This document shows positions 21,590-32,396 of a DNA stretch of 64,000 nt, one piece after another. A program made the translations under genes and the position numbers. The DNA lies in the NCBI GenBank assembly GCA_963556195.1, contig OY744531.1:101597123-101661122 (forward strand), in the 5' to 3' direction. The notes below the pieces were generated by a model, which saw only the letters and a program-made list of their open reading frames with translations, did not search any database and had not been told where the DNA came from. The stretch is from Sepiola atlantica (taxonomy: Eukaryota > Mollusca > Cephalopoda > Sepiida > Sepiolidae). The stretch's first letter is position 1; each line of letters opens with the position of its first letter.

Positions 21590-23060
21590 ATCGATTTGTC
21601 TTATTGGTCGTAGAGCATAAGATTCGACTAGTCGTCGACTTGTAGCTAAACTACTGAATTGTTTTAGTCGCTCGTCATGGTGAAGTAAATAAGGGTGGTT
21701 GTGCTTTCGTTCTCTACACGTGCAGGGTAAATTTAAATCGAATTTTAACAGCTGTTCGATATTTTTTTTTACAGTGGCGCTTTTGGGCGATGTCCAATTC
21801 ATTTCGGTGTGGATTCGTGTTTTCCATTAATCACAATCATTTTGTTCTCTGGTTAAGTTTTCATTTTATATAAGGAAAGCTTTAGTTAATGGAGGTCAAC
21901 AAAATCATGTGACTTCCGGGAGAGAGAGAATTCAGTCTCTTCCTGGCCTCTTCAAGCAAAGCGTAACAGGCGCCGTCTCCGATGAGGGGGGGGGCACAAT
22001 ATAGCTAAGTGTTACAAGACAAGCTATCTGTCTACATCTCTCTCTCTCTCTCTTTGATGCAGCAGTCCACATATTAAAGTCTTTGCATCTCCCTCACTGT
22101 GTTTATGAATGGTCCAAGTTATTTACATTAATAAACCTTCTTATAAACCAACATCAGCATTCGAGTGATTTTGTCTACAAATAATTAAAAACCTGGTTTC
22201 CCGACAACAACATGTATAATTGTTTATACATGCTATGAACAACCGAACATGTTACATATAGAAGAAATCTACTGAATATTCTTGGACTGTGAATATTTGC
22301 GCTTCACACGCTGATCGGTTAACATGTGCATTTACATACACACTCACATAGTCGTAATAGTTAGGGGCTGTCGAGGTAACAACATGAACATGTACATCAT
22401 TGGTGTATAGTAAAAAAAACTTGTACAACACAAGTACCACTCTCTGAGCCTCATTGATAGCCAAGTGACATGCCAAGGCAAGGTAACCAGTAATCACTTT
22501 GGCTGAGGATCACCATCTATGTCGGTTTTCAAATCAAAGTGATCTTTCTCCTAGACAGAGAGTAACCTAAGAAAACGAGCTGTCCGACTCAAGCAAACTA
22601 GTTTTAAGACGCCAATAAGCAGAATTCCACCCCTTCTCTTGTATGTTCCAAACATTTCTGCCACAAAAACTAGATTTAGTTGCCAGAGGCTCTTTGAGAC
22701 GCTTATCGTTTGAAAATATATATGCAGTATCAGCAAGCAGGGATCCTAATTTGGGTTGACTCCACTCATCTACTTGCGTGATTAACAAGAAAAAAAATAC
22801 ATGGTCAGAAAAAAATCTTTCTGACCAATTTAAAAAAAAAGAAGACAACTTCACCCTGTATGTAGCTAAGCAATGCCAATTTGACTCAACAGATCTGACA
22901 TCAATGACAGTCCCTGTTGACCGAGCGTCACGGTCAATGCAACTGTACAAGCAGTAAACAAGACGAAGACATTACCGTCAAGATGAGAATGCCATTAGCA
23001 ACAGCCAGTCTTTTCAAACAAATGATATTAGCAGCAAGCAGCCCACATTCTACTGAAGCG
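21590..23060. other. Unassigned region with a possible solo LTR
   Basis: 21900-22190 has features seen in LTRs (AATAAA-type signal ATTAATAAACC near 22128, followed by CTGGTTTCCCGACAACAAC), but no paired LTR, TG...CA ends or primer-binding site could be confirmed. A 127-codon minus frame (22567-22950) shows no known motif. Confidence 0.3.
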
Positions 23061-23066
23061 AATACA

Positions 23067-23390
23067 ATCAGCAGCAGTTCATATACATTCCTCAACTAAA
23101 TGCCATCAGCAGCAGTTGATATACATTCCTCAACTAAATGCCATCAGCAGCAGTTCATATACATTCCTCAACTAAATGCCATCAGCAGCAGTTGATATAC
23201 ATTCCTCAACTAAATGCCATCAGCAGCAGTTCATATACATTCCTCAACTAAATGTCATCAGCAGCAGTTCATATACATTCCTCAACTAAATGCCATCAGC
23301 AGCAGTTCATATACATTCCTCAACTAAATGCCATCAGCAGCAGCTAGCCTAGAGGTTCTCTTCTCAACTAAATGCCATCAGCTACAAAGA
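23067..23390. repeat. 38-bp minisatellite, 7 copies plus degenerate end
   Basis: Unit AACTAAATGCCATCAGCAGC followed by AGTTCATATACATTCCTC. The TTCAT/TTGAT variant alternates in the first five copies (C,G,C,G,C,C,C), a trace of 76-bp higher-order duplication. Confidence 0.95.
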
Positions 23391-23402
23391 CTATATGCCA
23401 CA

Positions 23403-24310
23403 ACAAACTCCTACATACAAACTCCTACATACAAACTCCTACATACAAACTCCTACATACAAACTCCTACATACAAACTCCTACATACAAACTACTACAT
23501 ACAAACTACTACATACAAACTCCTACATACAAACTCCTACATACAAACTCCTACATACAAACTCCTACATACAAACTCCTACATACAAACTCCTACATAC
23601 AAACTACTACATACAAACTCCTACATACAAACTACTACATACAAACTACTACATACAAACTCCTACATACAAACTACTACATACAAACTCCTACATACAA
23701 ACTCCTACATACAAACTACTACATACAAACTCCTACATACAAACTCCTACATACAAACTCCTACATACAAACTCCTACATACAAACTACTACATACAAAC
23801 TCCTACATACAAACTCCTACATACAAACTACTACAGACAAACTACTACATACAAACTACTACATACAAACTACTACATACAAACTACTACATACAAACTA
23901 CTACATACAAACTACTACATACAAACTCCTACATACAAACTACTACATACAAACTACTACATACAAACTACTACATACAAACTCCTACATACAAACTCCT
24001 ACATACAAACTACTACATACAAACTACTACATACAAACTCCTACATACAAACTCCTACATACAAACTACTACATACAAACTACTACATACAAACTCCTAC
24101 ATACAAACTCCTACATACAAACTACTACATACAAACTCCTACATACAAACTCCTACATACAAACTACTACATACAAACTCCTACATACAAACTCCTACAT
24201 ACAAACTCCTACATACAAACTCCTACATACAAACTACTACATACAAACTCCTACATACAAACTACTACATACAAACTACTACATACAAACTACTACATAC
24301 AAACTCCTAC
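23403..24310. repeat. 14-bp minisatellite, ~65 copies
   Basis: Unit ACATACAAACTCCT with a C/A dimorphism (ACTCCT or ACTACT) and a single G variant near 23830. All forward frames are open with a 14-residue period (TPTYKLLHTNSYIQ); not coding. Directly follows the 38-bp array. Confidence 0.97.
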
Positions 24311-24890
24311 AACCGCATGTGTATTAATTTCGTTGGGTCAAATAAAATTGATGTTTAAATATTTACCAAGTCTTCCTGCTGTTTTTGCATGTTTCCTTCC
24401 ACTCATCCTGTTTAATAGCTTATTAAGAGACATTATCATTGTTATTCAGAGACAGCCTTGAAACATACAATGGCGACACTCCTCTTAAAATGTTATGGAG
24501 AAGCCAATAGAGTTATTTGGAGCCGAAGTAAGTTGGGTAAATAAAAAAAAAATATTGCTCGATCTTTATATTGTGAAATATCACGATAAAAAGAAATCAA
24601 AAGAAAAAAACTGGCCATTCAGATCAAACGCTTTTCTTTGTCTTTTTCTCATGAATAGGTGGAGAGTTGGTTTTTGTTTGGTCGTGGTTTATTTATTGCG
24701 GGTTTTTATATTTTTTTGGTGTCATTTTTTCATAGCCTTGTTGGTGTATGTGACAACACCAGGCCCAGGCTTATTTCATCTTTGGTGCTGTCACATGGAT
24801 AGTGTTTATTTATCCTATATGTAGAAATAACAGCGCATTATCACACATATTGTATGTGTTGGATCTTCTTCATCCGATTTATTTTTGAAC
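24311..24890. other. No supported gene
   Basis: A 109-codon open frame at 24495-24824 is hydrophobic and unrecognised; likely chance. Confidence 0.45.
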
Positions 24891-25145
24891 AGGCTTTTGA
24901 TTAGTCGCCTATAAGAGGGTGGGGCCAGCCTGTCAATCTTGATCGAAGTCTTACACTCCAGGCTCGGCGGTCGCGAGGATCTAAGTTTGTAATCCTCAGG
25001 GCTGCACGGTCACGTTTACACAGCTCATCCTAAGAAAGCTTTGGTCTTGATGCGATGGACATGTTTCTGACCCGGGAAATCCAGCTGGAGCTTCGCCTGA
25101 CATGGCGAAGCCATCTCATCCTGCCCAGCTTAAGGACATCAGTTA
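24890..25145 (-). mobile_element. LINE 3' end/UTR fragment
   Basis: Minus strand GGCTGGCCCCACCCTCTTAT then GCGACTAATCAAAAGCCTGT and AATAAATCGGATGAAGAAG resembles the segment at 38085-38180 (CAGGCCCCACCCTCATCAGA, AATACATCGGTTGATGATG). Upstream GCCATGTCAGGCGAAGCTCC fits the CGMAR-rich end of an ORF. Family not determined. Confidence 0.6.
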
Positions 25146-25329
25146 CTTCCCATATACCAACAAAGTGATTACTGGATGTTTAAAATAAAGAATGTTGGTC
25201 AGTATTTGTTTCCAGATAAGTGTACCTTAATTTCAATTACTGTCTGTGTCGATTTCTTGTGGCCGTGTTGTCTTGAGCGTTTGTCTCGTGATTCTAGCCT
25301 AAATCTACGAACTGCTTTCGAGCCCATGC

Positions 25330-25535
25330 GACCGCCTGCAACCTTTTTCCTTTCTGTGCATGGAGGGTATTTGATTGCAGAGACGGACGATGATAATATG
25401 TGACTTTTATTCGTACGACGAGAAAATCTCTCAGGCAAATAAAGCAGTTAAATTCTTTGCCGGACTCGCCTTTTTCCTCTCTGCATGGAAAGTTTTAATT
25501 ACAGACCTAGACGATTATGATGCCGGATATGGTGG
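25330..25535 (+). repeat. Imperfect duplication, ~125-bp spacing
   Basis: CCTTTTTCCTTTCTGTGCATGG...GACGGACGATGATAATATG (25339-25400) is repeated imperfectly as CCTTTTTCCTCTCTGCATGG...GACCTAGACGATTATGATG (25469-25521). A 105-codon open frame (25375-25692) spans it but is not recognised. Confidence 0.55.
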
Positions 25536-25725
25536 TTACGAGGTGCTGCCTACTGCGACGATGGTGATGGGTGTCAGTATACAAAAAGAGGTAAGGCGAC
25601 TCAGAACATTCGAAGTAAAAGACCTTGATATAAAGAACTTGTATTTTAATGAACCAACAGCGTTACAATATGAATCGGCAATAAGTAGATGAAGATTAAA
25701 GGGGTGTCAGAAGTGAGTCTTACTA

Positions 25726-25766
25726 TAGGGTTAGGGTTAGGTTATTGTTAGGGGTTAGGGTTAGGC
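25726..25766. repeat. Interstitial telomere-like TTAGGG repeats
   Basis: TTAGGG units interrupted by GTTATTG; a CACCCTGTATA motif follows near 25853. Confidence 0.85.
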
Positions 25767-25869
25767 ATTTTCGGACCTATGTTTATGGGAACCTTTTTCA
25801 TTATTTACATATATAGTACATACTTTTTGAAGTAACGCCATCGATTTTTCAAACACCCTGTATATAACT

Positions 25870-26460
25870 AGTTATGTCTACTTGGCGTTACCCGGTAATA
25901 TTGCCCTCTGGTCCTCGGAGTAATGGTAAAAGGGGGTGACCCCCACACTCCCCAAAACTCCCAAATCGGGGTCTCATTGCCAGGTGCAGTTCCATTACAA
26001 AACCAGGACAGAGCAACATAATGGAAGAATAATTTGGCACACTTTGGTAAGGATTAAAGTTGAAATGGTTCAAAAGAAAAGTATTTTCATAAGAGGGTGC
26101 GCCAGAATTTGTCGGTCTGAATTGGTGGTGGGGTGTCACATTGGATTATCAGAAGCATATGTGCAATTCAAGAATTTTGAAGAGAAACGGGGAAAAATGT
26201 AAGGAGGAAAGAAAGAATTATATGAAGGAAAATACAAATGGAGAAGAAAGAAAGAAAATGGGTTAAAAATGGAATAAAATGAAAGATATTTGTACTAATA
26301 AATTGCATATTTGTGTGCGCTACGCTGGTTTATGGACTTAGATCCACCCTCTGAGGAGTGTCTACCCACACAAATGGCACATATTTGGAATCGGTGTTAA
26401 TTCGGGAGTGTTTCAATGCAGATCTTTGCAGCGAATTTCGACGATTCTAACACCTTAGTT
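25870..26460. other. No supported gene
   Basis: A locally GC-richer stretch at 25890-26000 (short open frames on both strands, none recognised) followed by A/G-rich DNA. Confidence 0.4.
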
Positions 26461-27045
26461 ATTCTAGCAGGGCTACACAACATTGCCTGGGATCCTAACT
26501 TTCATAAATTAAAAAGAAAAAAAGAACAAAAAGACAAACGAAAATGAGCTCCAATAACAATTCTTAATTCTCCTTTGATGAAGAGATCTTTCTTGAAATA
26601 TTGGAAGAAAAAATATATTAATAACAATTAACATCTATGTTCTTTTATTTTAAATTAGCAGGACCCGTGTCCCAGCGTTGCCCGGGGGAAATATAAAAGA
26701 ATGATTTAACTAAAAAAAAAAATAATAGAGTATCAATTCTGAACAAAAATAAAATCAGAAAAGAACCCATTTCACTGTAAGTAATTTAGGGGATTAAAAT
26801 AGGGTTTAGCCATGATTTTTATATGAAGATAAAATAAAAATTGTCATAAATAAAAACGAGTTATGCATTGTAAACGCTTGAAATGATATATACTAATAGC
26901 AGGGATACCTAGTGTCGCCCAGGGTCCTAATTTTTGTAAATTACATAAATAAAAAAAATCAAAGTAAGACTAAACAATCTGCTTAATGATATAATTTAAA
27001 ATGCCTAAGTTCATTTTGGAACAAAATCAGAGTAAAAATAATAAT
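26460..27045. repeat. Three tails of the 'AGCAGGG...CCCGGG' interspersed family
   Basis: TAGCAGGGCTACACAACATT (26465), TAGCAGGACCCGTGTCCCAG (26657) and TAGCAGGGATACCTAGTGTC (26898) each run into a G/C-rich CCYRGG motif and then AT-rich DNA with AAATTA(C)ATAAA. Similar motifs occur at 9530, 11200, 35191, 38948 and 50385. This pattern is common near non-LTR (RTE-like) 3' tails in invertebrate genomes; class assignment is inference. Confidence 0.45.
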
Positions 27046-27051
27046 GTCCCA

Positions 27052-27120
27052 AGTGAGGTTCGAACACACAACCTATCTCTAAGTATGGCATGCTAACCGA
27101 TTGACCCTCGGGAGCAAGTA
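27052..27120 (-). mobile_element. tRNA-derived SINE head
   Basis: Minus strand: GGTCAATCGGTTAGCATGCC (A-box region) and GTGTTCGAACCTCACTTGGG (B-box region) in tRNA spacing. Acceptor-stem ends do not pair well, so a functional tRNA gene is unlikely. Confidence 0.6.
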
Positions 27121-27266
27121 CAAAATGGTGACGCTATCAAATACATAAATTAGATTGTGTTCACCCTTTCTCTTTAGAGTCGAATACCGGTCAGCCAAAG
27201 ACAACAAGTGAAAAAGACAAATCAAGACTTCCTTTCCCTCTTTTTCACCGGTGAATATCGAAAAGA

Positions 27267-28053
27267 TTGTCTGTTATTAAATTAGTAGCCAGTGATTTGA
27301 GTAGCAGTATTAGAACTTCTGAGTGTGAGGATAAGAACCCTCCCCCTTCCTATGTTAATGGCTTCCAGTTTAAAATAGAAGACATTGCCAAGGCTGCTGC
27401 AAAGAAGGTGGCCTCCCTCTACCGTGCTAGAAAACTTTTCAAACCTGCCAGTATCCTATATCTCTACAAAGTCACCATTCGCCCATGCATGGAGTATTGT
27501 TGTTACATCTGGGCTGGTACATCAACCACTCGTCTTTCCCGATTAGACAGGGTCCGAAAAAGAGTTTCTCATCTAATAGGTCCCTTACTGTCTAGCAAGC
27601 TCCAGCCCCTGTCCCATTGCTGTAATGTTGCATCCATGTGCTTGCTTTACAAGTACTTAAATGGAATGTGCTCTGACGAACTTGCTGCTCTGGTCCACCC
27701 TCGACGTTAATACACCTGACCAACCCGACAATCAGCTAAATCCCACCCCTTCACTTGCCAAAGCGGCTGCAAGGAAGGTGGGCTCTCTCTACCGTGCTAG
27801 AAAACTTCTCAAACCTGCCAGTATTCTATATCTCTACAAAGTCACCATTTGCCCATGTATGGAGTATTGTTGTTACATCTGGGCTGGTGCACCAACCACT
27901 TGCCGGAAGGCTGTCTACTCTAATAGCTTATTTTCTTAAACTGCTAGCCTTTTGAATTTCTTCGCTGCTTACTGTTTCCCAGACTGTACCAACATGCAGA
28001 AATTTAAATGTAATGTGAACAAACATCTTGCTGCACAACTCCCCACTTAGGAT
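27267..28053 (+). mobile_element. LINE ORF2 C-terminal region with internal tandem duplication
   Basis: Plus strand encodes AAAKKVASLYRARKLFKPAS, LYLYKVTIRPCMEYCCYIWA, then RLDRVRKRV and LSHCCNVASMCLLYKYLNGM (27380-27705). This is the thumb/linker and C-terminal part of a Jockey/CR1-type reverse transcriptase. A second copy of the first ~150 bp (27757-27904: AAARKVGSLYRARKLLKPAS... CPCMEYCCYIWAG) begins 369 bases later, then the final tail YCFPDCTNMQKFKCNVNKHL and a stop near 28050. Frame is interrupted between the blocks (stop at 27708). The duplication is old (about 8 % different by eye). Inactive. Confidence 0.82.
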
Positions 28054-28135
28054 TCCCTTATAAATCTGACCCCTAATTCACAATTGCCCCTTACGTTTCA
28101 GTGGCAATGTGCCCCCTTGTTTGGGATTAATTCTT
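28054..28135 (+). mobile_element. LINE 3' UTR block shared with 44612-44680
   Basis: CCCCTAATTCACAATTGCCC then CGTTTCAGTGGCAATGTGCC follow the LINE stop. The same block lies in opposite orientation at 44612-44680, showing a second copy of this family's UTR there. Confidence 0.65.
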
Positions 28136-28364
28136 CAATTTCCTTAAAATATTCCTTAATTTTTCAGCCATACCCAATAGTTTTTTGTTGTTGTTTCTTT
28201 GTTTTGTTTTTTTTGCAGATGTTTTTTTTTGCAATTCTTTTTAAGATTCTTGTCATCTTTTAAACGACAATTCCAGGCATTGCACGAATGAGGGGGAAGA
28301 TTACATAAACAAGATTGTTTTCTTCTTCAGACAAAAATATAAGCCAACTTTTTTTTTTTCTTTC

Positions 28365-28735
28365 TTCCATCTCACATTTCATTCTTTTAAAACAAATTAT
28401 TTCTTTCTTTCATCTCACATTTCATTCTTTTAAAAATAATTATTTTCTTTCATCTCACATTTCATTCTTTTAAAACAACTCTTTTCTTTCTTCCATCTCA
28501 CATTTCATTCTTTTAAAACTAATTATTTCTTTCTTCCATCTCACATTTCATTCTTTTAAAAATAATTATTTTCTTTCATCTCACATTTCATTCTTTTAAA
28601 ACAACTCTTTTCTTTCTTCCATCTCACATTTCATTCTTTTAAAACAAATTCTTTCTTTCTTCCATCTCACATTTCATTCTTTTAAAACAAATTCTTTCTT
28701 TCATCTCACATTTCATTTCTTTAAAATCAACTTTT
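28365..28735. repeat. ~45-bp pyrimidine-rich minisatellite, ~9 copies
   Basis: Unit CATCTCACATTTCATTCTTT then TAAAACAAATTATTTCTTTC, length 39-48 by indels. A block including AAAAATAATTATTTTC and AAAACAACTCTTTTC occurs twice (28430-28495, 28558-28620), so part of the array grew by multi-unit duplication. Confidence 0.9.
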
Positions 28736-28991
28736 TTCTTTGTTTCTTTTCACAGTTTTCTTTCTATCCTTGTCCTTTCCTTTCTTTTTTTTAATATAAT
28801 TTCTCTATGACTTATTTTTTGACATCTTCCTCCATTTCATTGTGTTTTTCTTTCATTTTTATTTTCATATTCATGCAAATAAAATGAAGGCTGTTTATTT
28901 TTCTGCTATAGACAAAGAAACTACAGGTAGGATTTCAACCAAACTTGGCATACACAGTCTAGAATACGGAGAGATACAGTTGATGTGCAGG

Positions 28992-29160
28992 TACAGATAA
29001 GAATGAGGTAATAAGCAAACAGGAAAAATTAACAGAGACTTATGCTTTTATTGATTCAATATTTCGTTTCAGTTATGAAACTTTTTCATGACCAAATTTC
29101 ATAACTCAAACGAAATGACTTAATTTTTCCTGTTTGCTTATTAATTTATTCTTATCTATA
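28992..29160. mobile_element. Foldback element, family D
   Basis: GATAAGAATGAGGTAATAAG and CAAACAGGAAAAATTA at the left are matched by complements at the right (29122-29159). An inner palindrome sits around GTTATGAAACTTTTTCATGA. Confidence 0.8.
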
Positions 29161-29339
29161 TAAACTATGCAAAGTTCATTTAGGATGACCTTGAATGACA
29201 TAAAAGGTCAAAATGCTATTTCTTATGAAATTGAGCTTCCAATAAGAAAAAGGTTTCATAAAATAAAAACATGTAGAGTGATCCTAAGAATAGGGGCCTG
29301 CATTGGGATTAGTTTCATGATAATGGCTGAGAGGAGGGA

Positions 29340-29358
29340 GTTAGGGTTAGGGTTTGGG
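29340..29358. repeat. Short TTAGGG stretch
   Basis: Three TTAGGG/TTTGGG units. Confidence 0.75.
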
Positions 29359-29546
29359 CCAAACACTATAACTTGGCAAAGGCAATAATTAAAAAGAGGC
29401 ATGCGCTCACACACATAGAATTTATTTATGAAAACCAAACTTTTAGAATTAAAGATGGCTTTAATAACTGATAATTGTTCTCCATTTTTCCCAATTTAAT
29501 GATATTAAAACAGCAGCAAAAAAAAAACTAAAACAAAAACAAAAAA

Positions 29547-29813
29547 CAGAACCAGTGTTGTAAACTGAAAGACATGACATCCCATAATAAACAGAACCAG
29601 TGTTGTAAATTGAAAGACATGACATCCCATAATAAACAGAACCAGTGTTGTAAACTGAAAGACATGACATCCCATAATAAACAGAACCAGTGTTGTAAAT
29701 TGAAAGACATGACATCCCATAATAAACAGAACCAGTGTTGTAAACTGAAAGACATGACATCCCATAATAAACAGAACCAGTGTTGTAAACTGAAAGACAT
29801 GACATCCCATGGG
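29547..29813. repeat. 45-bp minisatellite, 6 copies
   Basis: Unit ACAGAACCAGTGTTGTAAAC then TGAAAGACATGACATCCCAT and AATAA. A TAAAC/TAAAT variant runs C,T,C,T,C,C. As 45 is a multiple of 3, both strands show 15-residue periodic open frames; artefacts. The last unit runs straight into a LINE fragment. Confidence 0.96.
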
Positions 29814-30116
29814 ACATGAAAATACAAATCGACAAACTCATTCAAGCAAGAAGATCAAACATGATAATAGTCAACAAGAAAGAAAAACCCCTGCCAAATA
29901 TATTTCGCCGTTCCAGCAGTTCACAGTGTGAAGATCAAGCAGGCAGAAAAACTAAGCAAATATATGGAACTTGCGAGAAAACTGAAGGAAATAAGAAACA
30001 TGAAGACGAACACTGTAATACCAATAATGGTAGGAGCACTAGGCATAGTTCCAAAAACCTGGAAAAGACTAGGAGAAATTGGAATTAAAGGGAAGATTTA
30101 CACTATACAGGGATGA
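29811..30116 (+). mobile_element. LINE ORF2 C-terminal fragment, frameshifted
   Basis: WDMKIQIDKLIQARRSNMII then VNKKEK, and after a frame shift KLSKYMELARKLKEIRNMKT followed by VIPIMVGALGIVPKTW. This is the conserved C-terminal block of CRLCG-type endonuclease/reverse-transcriptase LINEs (WDxxIQTDxxIxARRPDxxxxDK...VVPIVVGALGxxPK). It matches the family of the fragment at 62560-63190. The shift lies near 29905-29930. Truncated at its 5' side by the 45-bp minisatellite. Confidence 0.85.
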
Positions 30117-30454
30117 TGGAAAAATCAAGATGAGAGAGCATAATCCAAATTTGATTTCAATGTGAAGGATATCGAGAATATCAGAACTTTACAAAATTTA
30201 TTATCACTCAGGTTCCAGAGAAAACAGCTAGAATATTAAGAAAGATCCTTGATTGTCAGTGATTGGTCAGTGTTATCTGGTTAACCCACATAACCCGGTA
30301 ACGCCAACCAATAGCAGATAAATTTAAATAGAATGACACTGAGTAAACACAAATAGAAACATAGAAGGAACTGAAGGAACTGAAACTATCAGAGTAGATA
30401 AGAACAATCATATAATCTAACCCAACCCCCCCAAAAAAAACAAAAAAAAAACGT

Positions 30455-30725
30455 CATGAATGCTCAGAGAGGATGGAAAGATCGAAAAGGGGGAGCACCA
30501 TCCAGACTTCAACAGAAAGGGCATGGAAAGTACCAGAACCCGACGGAGCTAATTGCCACAGGTTCCAGAGAAAACCAACGGTCTGTATCAGTAAAACATC
30601 CAAGTGATATCCAATGGTTACCAAAAGAAGCAGAGTGTGCTGGAAATCTGGGAAAACTAGGGAACACCACCTGTTTTTGCCAGTGAGCGATCACTGGTCA
30701 TGACACATGTAATAACTCCTAATGA
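30455..30725 (+). mobile_element. Dispersed repeat, copy 1 (with 62085-62430)
   Basis: GAGGATGGAAAGATCG, GGAGCACCATCCAGAC, GTGCTGGAAATCTGGG and AGTGAGCGATCACTGGTCAT occur in the same order as in the 62.1-62.4-kb copy. Interior blocks differ. Lies 340 bp after one LINE fragment here but before one there. No intact frame. Confidence 0.6.
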
Positions 30726-30849
30726 GTAAATAAATAAAATTAAAAAAATAATAATAAGACACCTAACGAAACTTTCTGATACTTGGATACTGGTTTCGAA
30801 AAAGGACATTTTATTATGCTTTGGAATTTTTTGAGATGAGGGTTGATAA

Positions 30850-31158
30850 TTCGTAGAATTTGGTATATTCAGACTGCTATTCTCATCTTGGGTGTTTTTA
30901 TCACAACGTTTCGGCCGATGTAACCTCCGACCTTCTTCAGGAAATTGCGAATTACTGAAGACTTCTTCCCAGTCATGGCAGATGGAACGAAAGCAAGCTA
31001 CCCCCGTGAATTTAATAAAGGGTCCCGTTCGAAATTCTGTCCAGATTTCCGAGTTCGACAAGGTACACCTGAAGAAGGTCGGAGGTTACATCGTCCGAAA
31101 CGTTGTGATAAAAACACCCAAGATGAAAACAGTAGTCCGAACATACTAAATTCTACGG
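30850..31158. mobile_element. Foldback element with ~92-bp arms
   Basis: The left arm (30850-30942, including CAACGTTTCGGCCGATGTAA and CCTTCTTCAGG) and right arm (31068-31158) are inverted copies, ~90 % identical by eye, with a 125-bp centre. Confidence 0.88.
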
Positions 31159-31370
31159 ACATTTGATTAAACTATTAGTGTTACATTCTTGAAATGTTAT
31201 TGAAGTTGGACATTTTCCTCTTGTATTTTATTTTTTTCATTTGTAATATATTTTAAATTTATGTTTAATAAATTTTATTCTGAAAAAACAAAACAAAAAA
31301 AAAACAAAAACAAAAAAAACAAAGTGATAAATGATTTCACTTGTTTTTTTTTCCTCATAAAGTTAAACTA

Positions 31371-31606
31371 CAGGGTGTCTCAAAAAAATGTACTCACTCT
31401 TAGAATGACGAGAAAACATTTATTTACCTTGGTGCGCGTTATCAGCTTTGTTTGAACAATAATGGTCATCAGTTTGAACATTTGCGAACATGATTCTTCA
31501 ATTACATCTGTCTCATGTATTCGATGCTATTTCATTTCACTCTATGTTCATAAATACAAGTTTTCTCGTCATTCTACGAGTGAGTACATTTTTTTGAGAC
31601 ACCCTG
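31371..31606. mobile_element. Mariner-type MITE with TA target duplication
   Basis: 236 bp bounded by CAGGGTGTCTCAAAAAAATG and its exact complement; inverted ends extend ~48 bp (through TTCTAGAATGACG-like sequence with a single mismatch). It is flanked by TA on both sides (31369-31370 and 31607-31608), the standard Tc1/mariner target duplication. No transposase. Confidence 0.92.
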
Positions 31607-31975
31607 TATTTTAAAAAAGAAAGTTTTATTTGTTAAAATGATTTAATGTTTGTATGAAGATGAGTCATGGGGAAAAAGAATTAAATAATTTGAAAACGTA
31701 AGTTTTCCCTTTTTTATATCGTTTATTTTATTTATTTGTTTGTTTTGTTTGTATTGCTAGTTTTGAGGTGACGACGAGTCATCGTGACTGCAGAGAAATA
31801 AAAGTGTCTCGTTTTCGGTCATAAAAAAAATAAATGTTGAAACGTTAACAGTAAAGACGATGACTCATCAATTCGAAGGAAGTTTTTCACCTGGTGACGT
31901 CAGAGCAATAACTGACACGAACACACAATGATATCACCTTCACAAGAACTTATCAAACTTTTGGCATCGAGGCAT

Positions 31976-31990
31976 ATATATATATATATA

Positions 31991-32024
<34 letters not shown>

Positions 32025-32025
32025 T
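31976..32025. repeat. (TA)n then (TTA)n microsatellite
   Basis: A TA run passing directly into TTA triplets. Confidence 0.95.
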
Positions 32026-32169
32026 GTCACCCCCAAATCTAGGCTGGGGACTGTAGTGAGTAGTATTAATACAGCCGTTGTCGGAACTTTAATGCATGTT
32101 CCTTCAGTCGAACACTCTTGACGACGGCTGTCCGTAATAGGTTTAATCTGTCGCTGATTTATCAGGTTG

Positions 32170-32305
32170 TTTATAGTGGCCGTGTGGGCTAAAGCGTTGG
32201 AATTTGAGTTAAAAACATGACTTGTGTTCCGGTGTCCGAGTCCTGCGATCGGTATGAATAATCATCTCTACACTGACGATTCCCAAAAGGATGAAACGTA
32301 TATGT
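32170..32305 (+). mobile_element. tRNA-derived SINE, copy 1
   Basis: GTGGCCGTGTGGGCTAAAGC (A-box region, tRNA-Ser-like) and GTGTCCGAGTCCTGCG (B box), then ACACTGACGATTCC and GATGAAACGTAT. The part after the B box recurs at 41790-41880 (TATGCTGATGAGTCTTGATT, GACGAAACGTAT). Confidence 0.6.
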
Positions 32306-32396
32306 AAGTAGATAAAACTAATATATATATATAAAGTCCTTAACGAAATGAAAAGAAAGAAATCAATTTGTCTGAGAAAAATACGGTGTCATTAAT

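Noticed and set aside
21900..22200. Solo LTR of a Gypsy-type retroelement
   Set aside because: Only a poly-A-type signal and a CCTGGTTTCCCGAC segment; no defined ends, partner LTR or target duplication.
22567..22950. 127-codon minus-strand open frame as a gene
   Set aside because: No motif recognised and no supporting context; left as unassigned.
23328..24461. Open frames of 310-377 codons
   Set aside because: Almost entirely the 14-bp minisatellite; all forward frames are equally open.
29547..29813. CRISPR array
   Set aside because: Continuous tandem units without unique spacers, in a eukaryotic setting.
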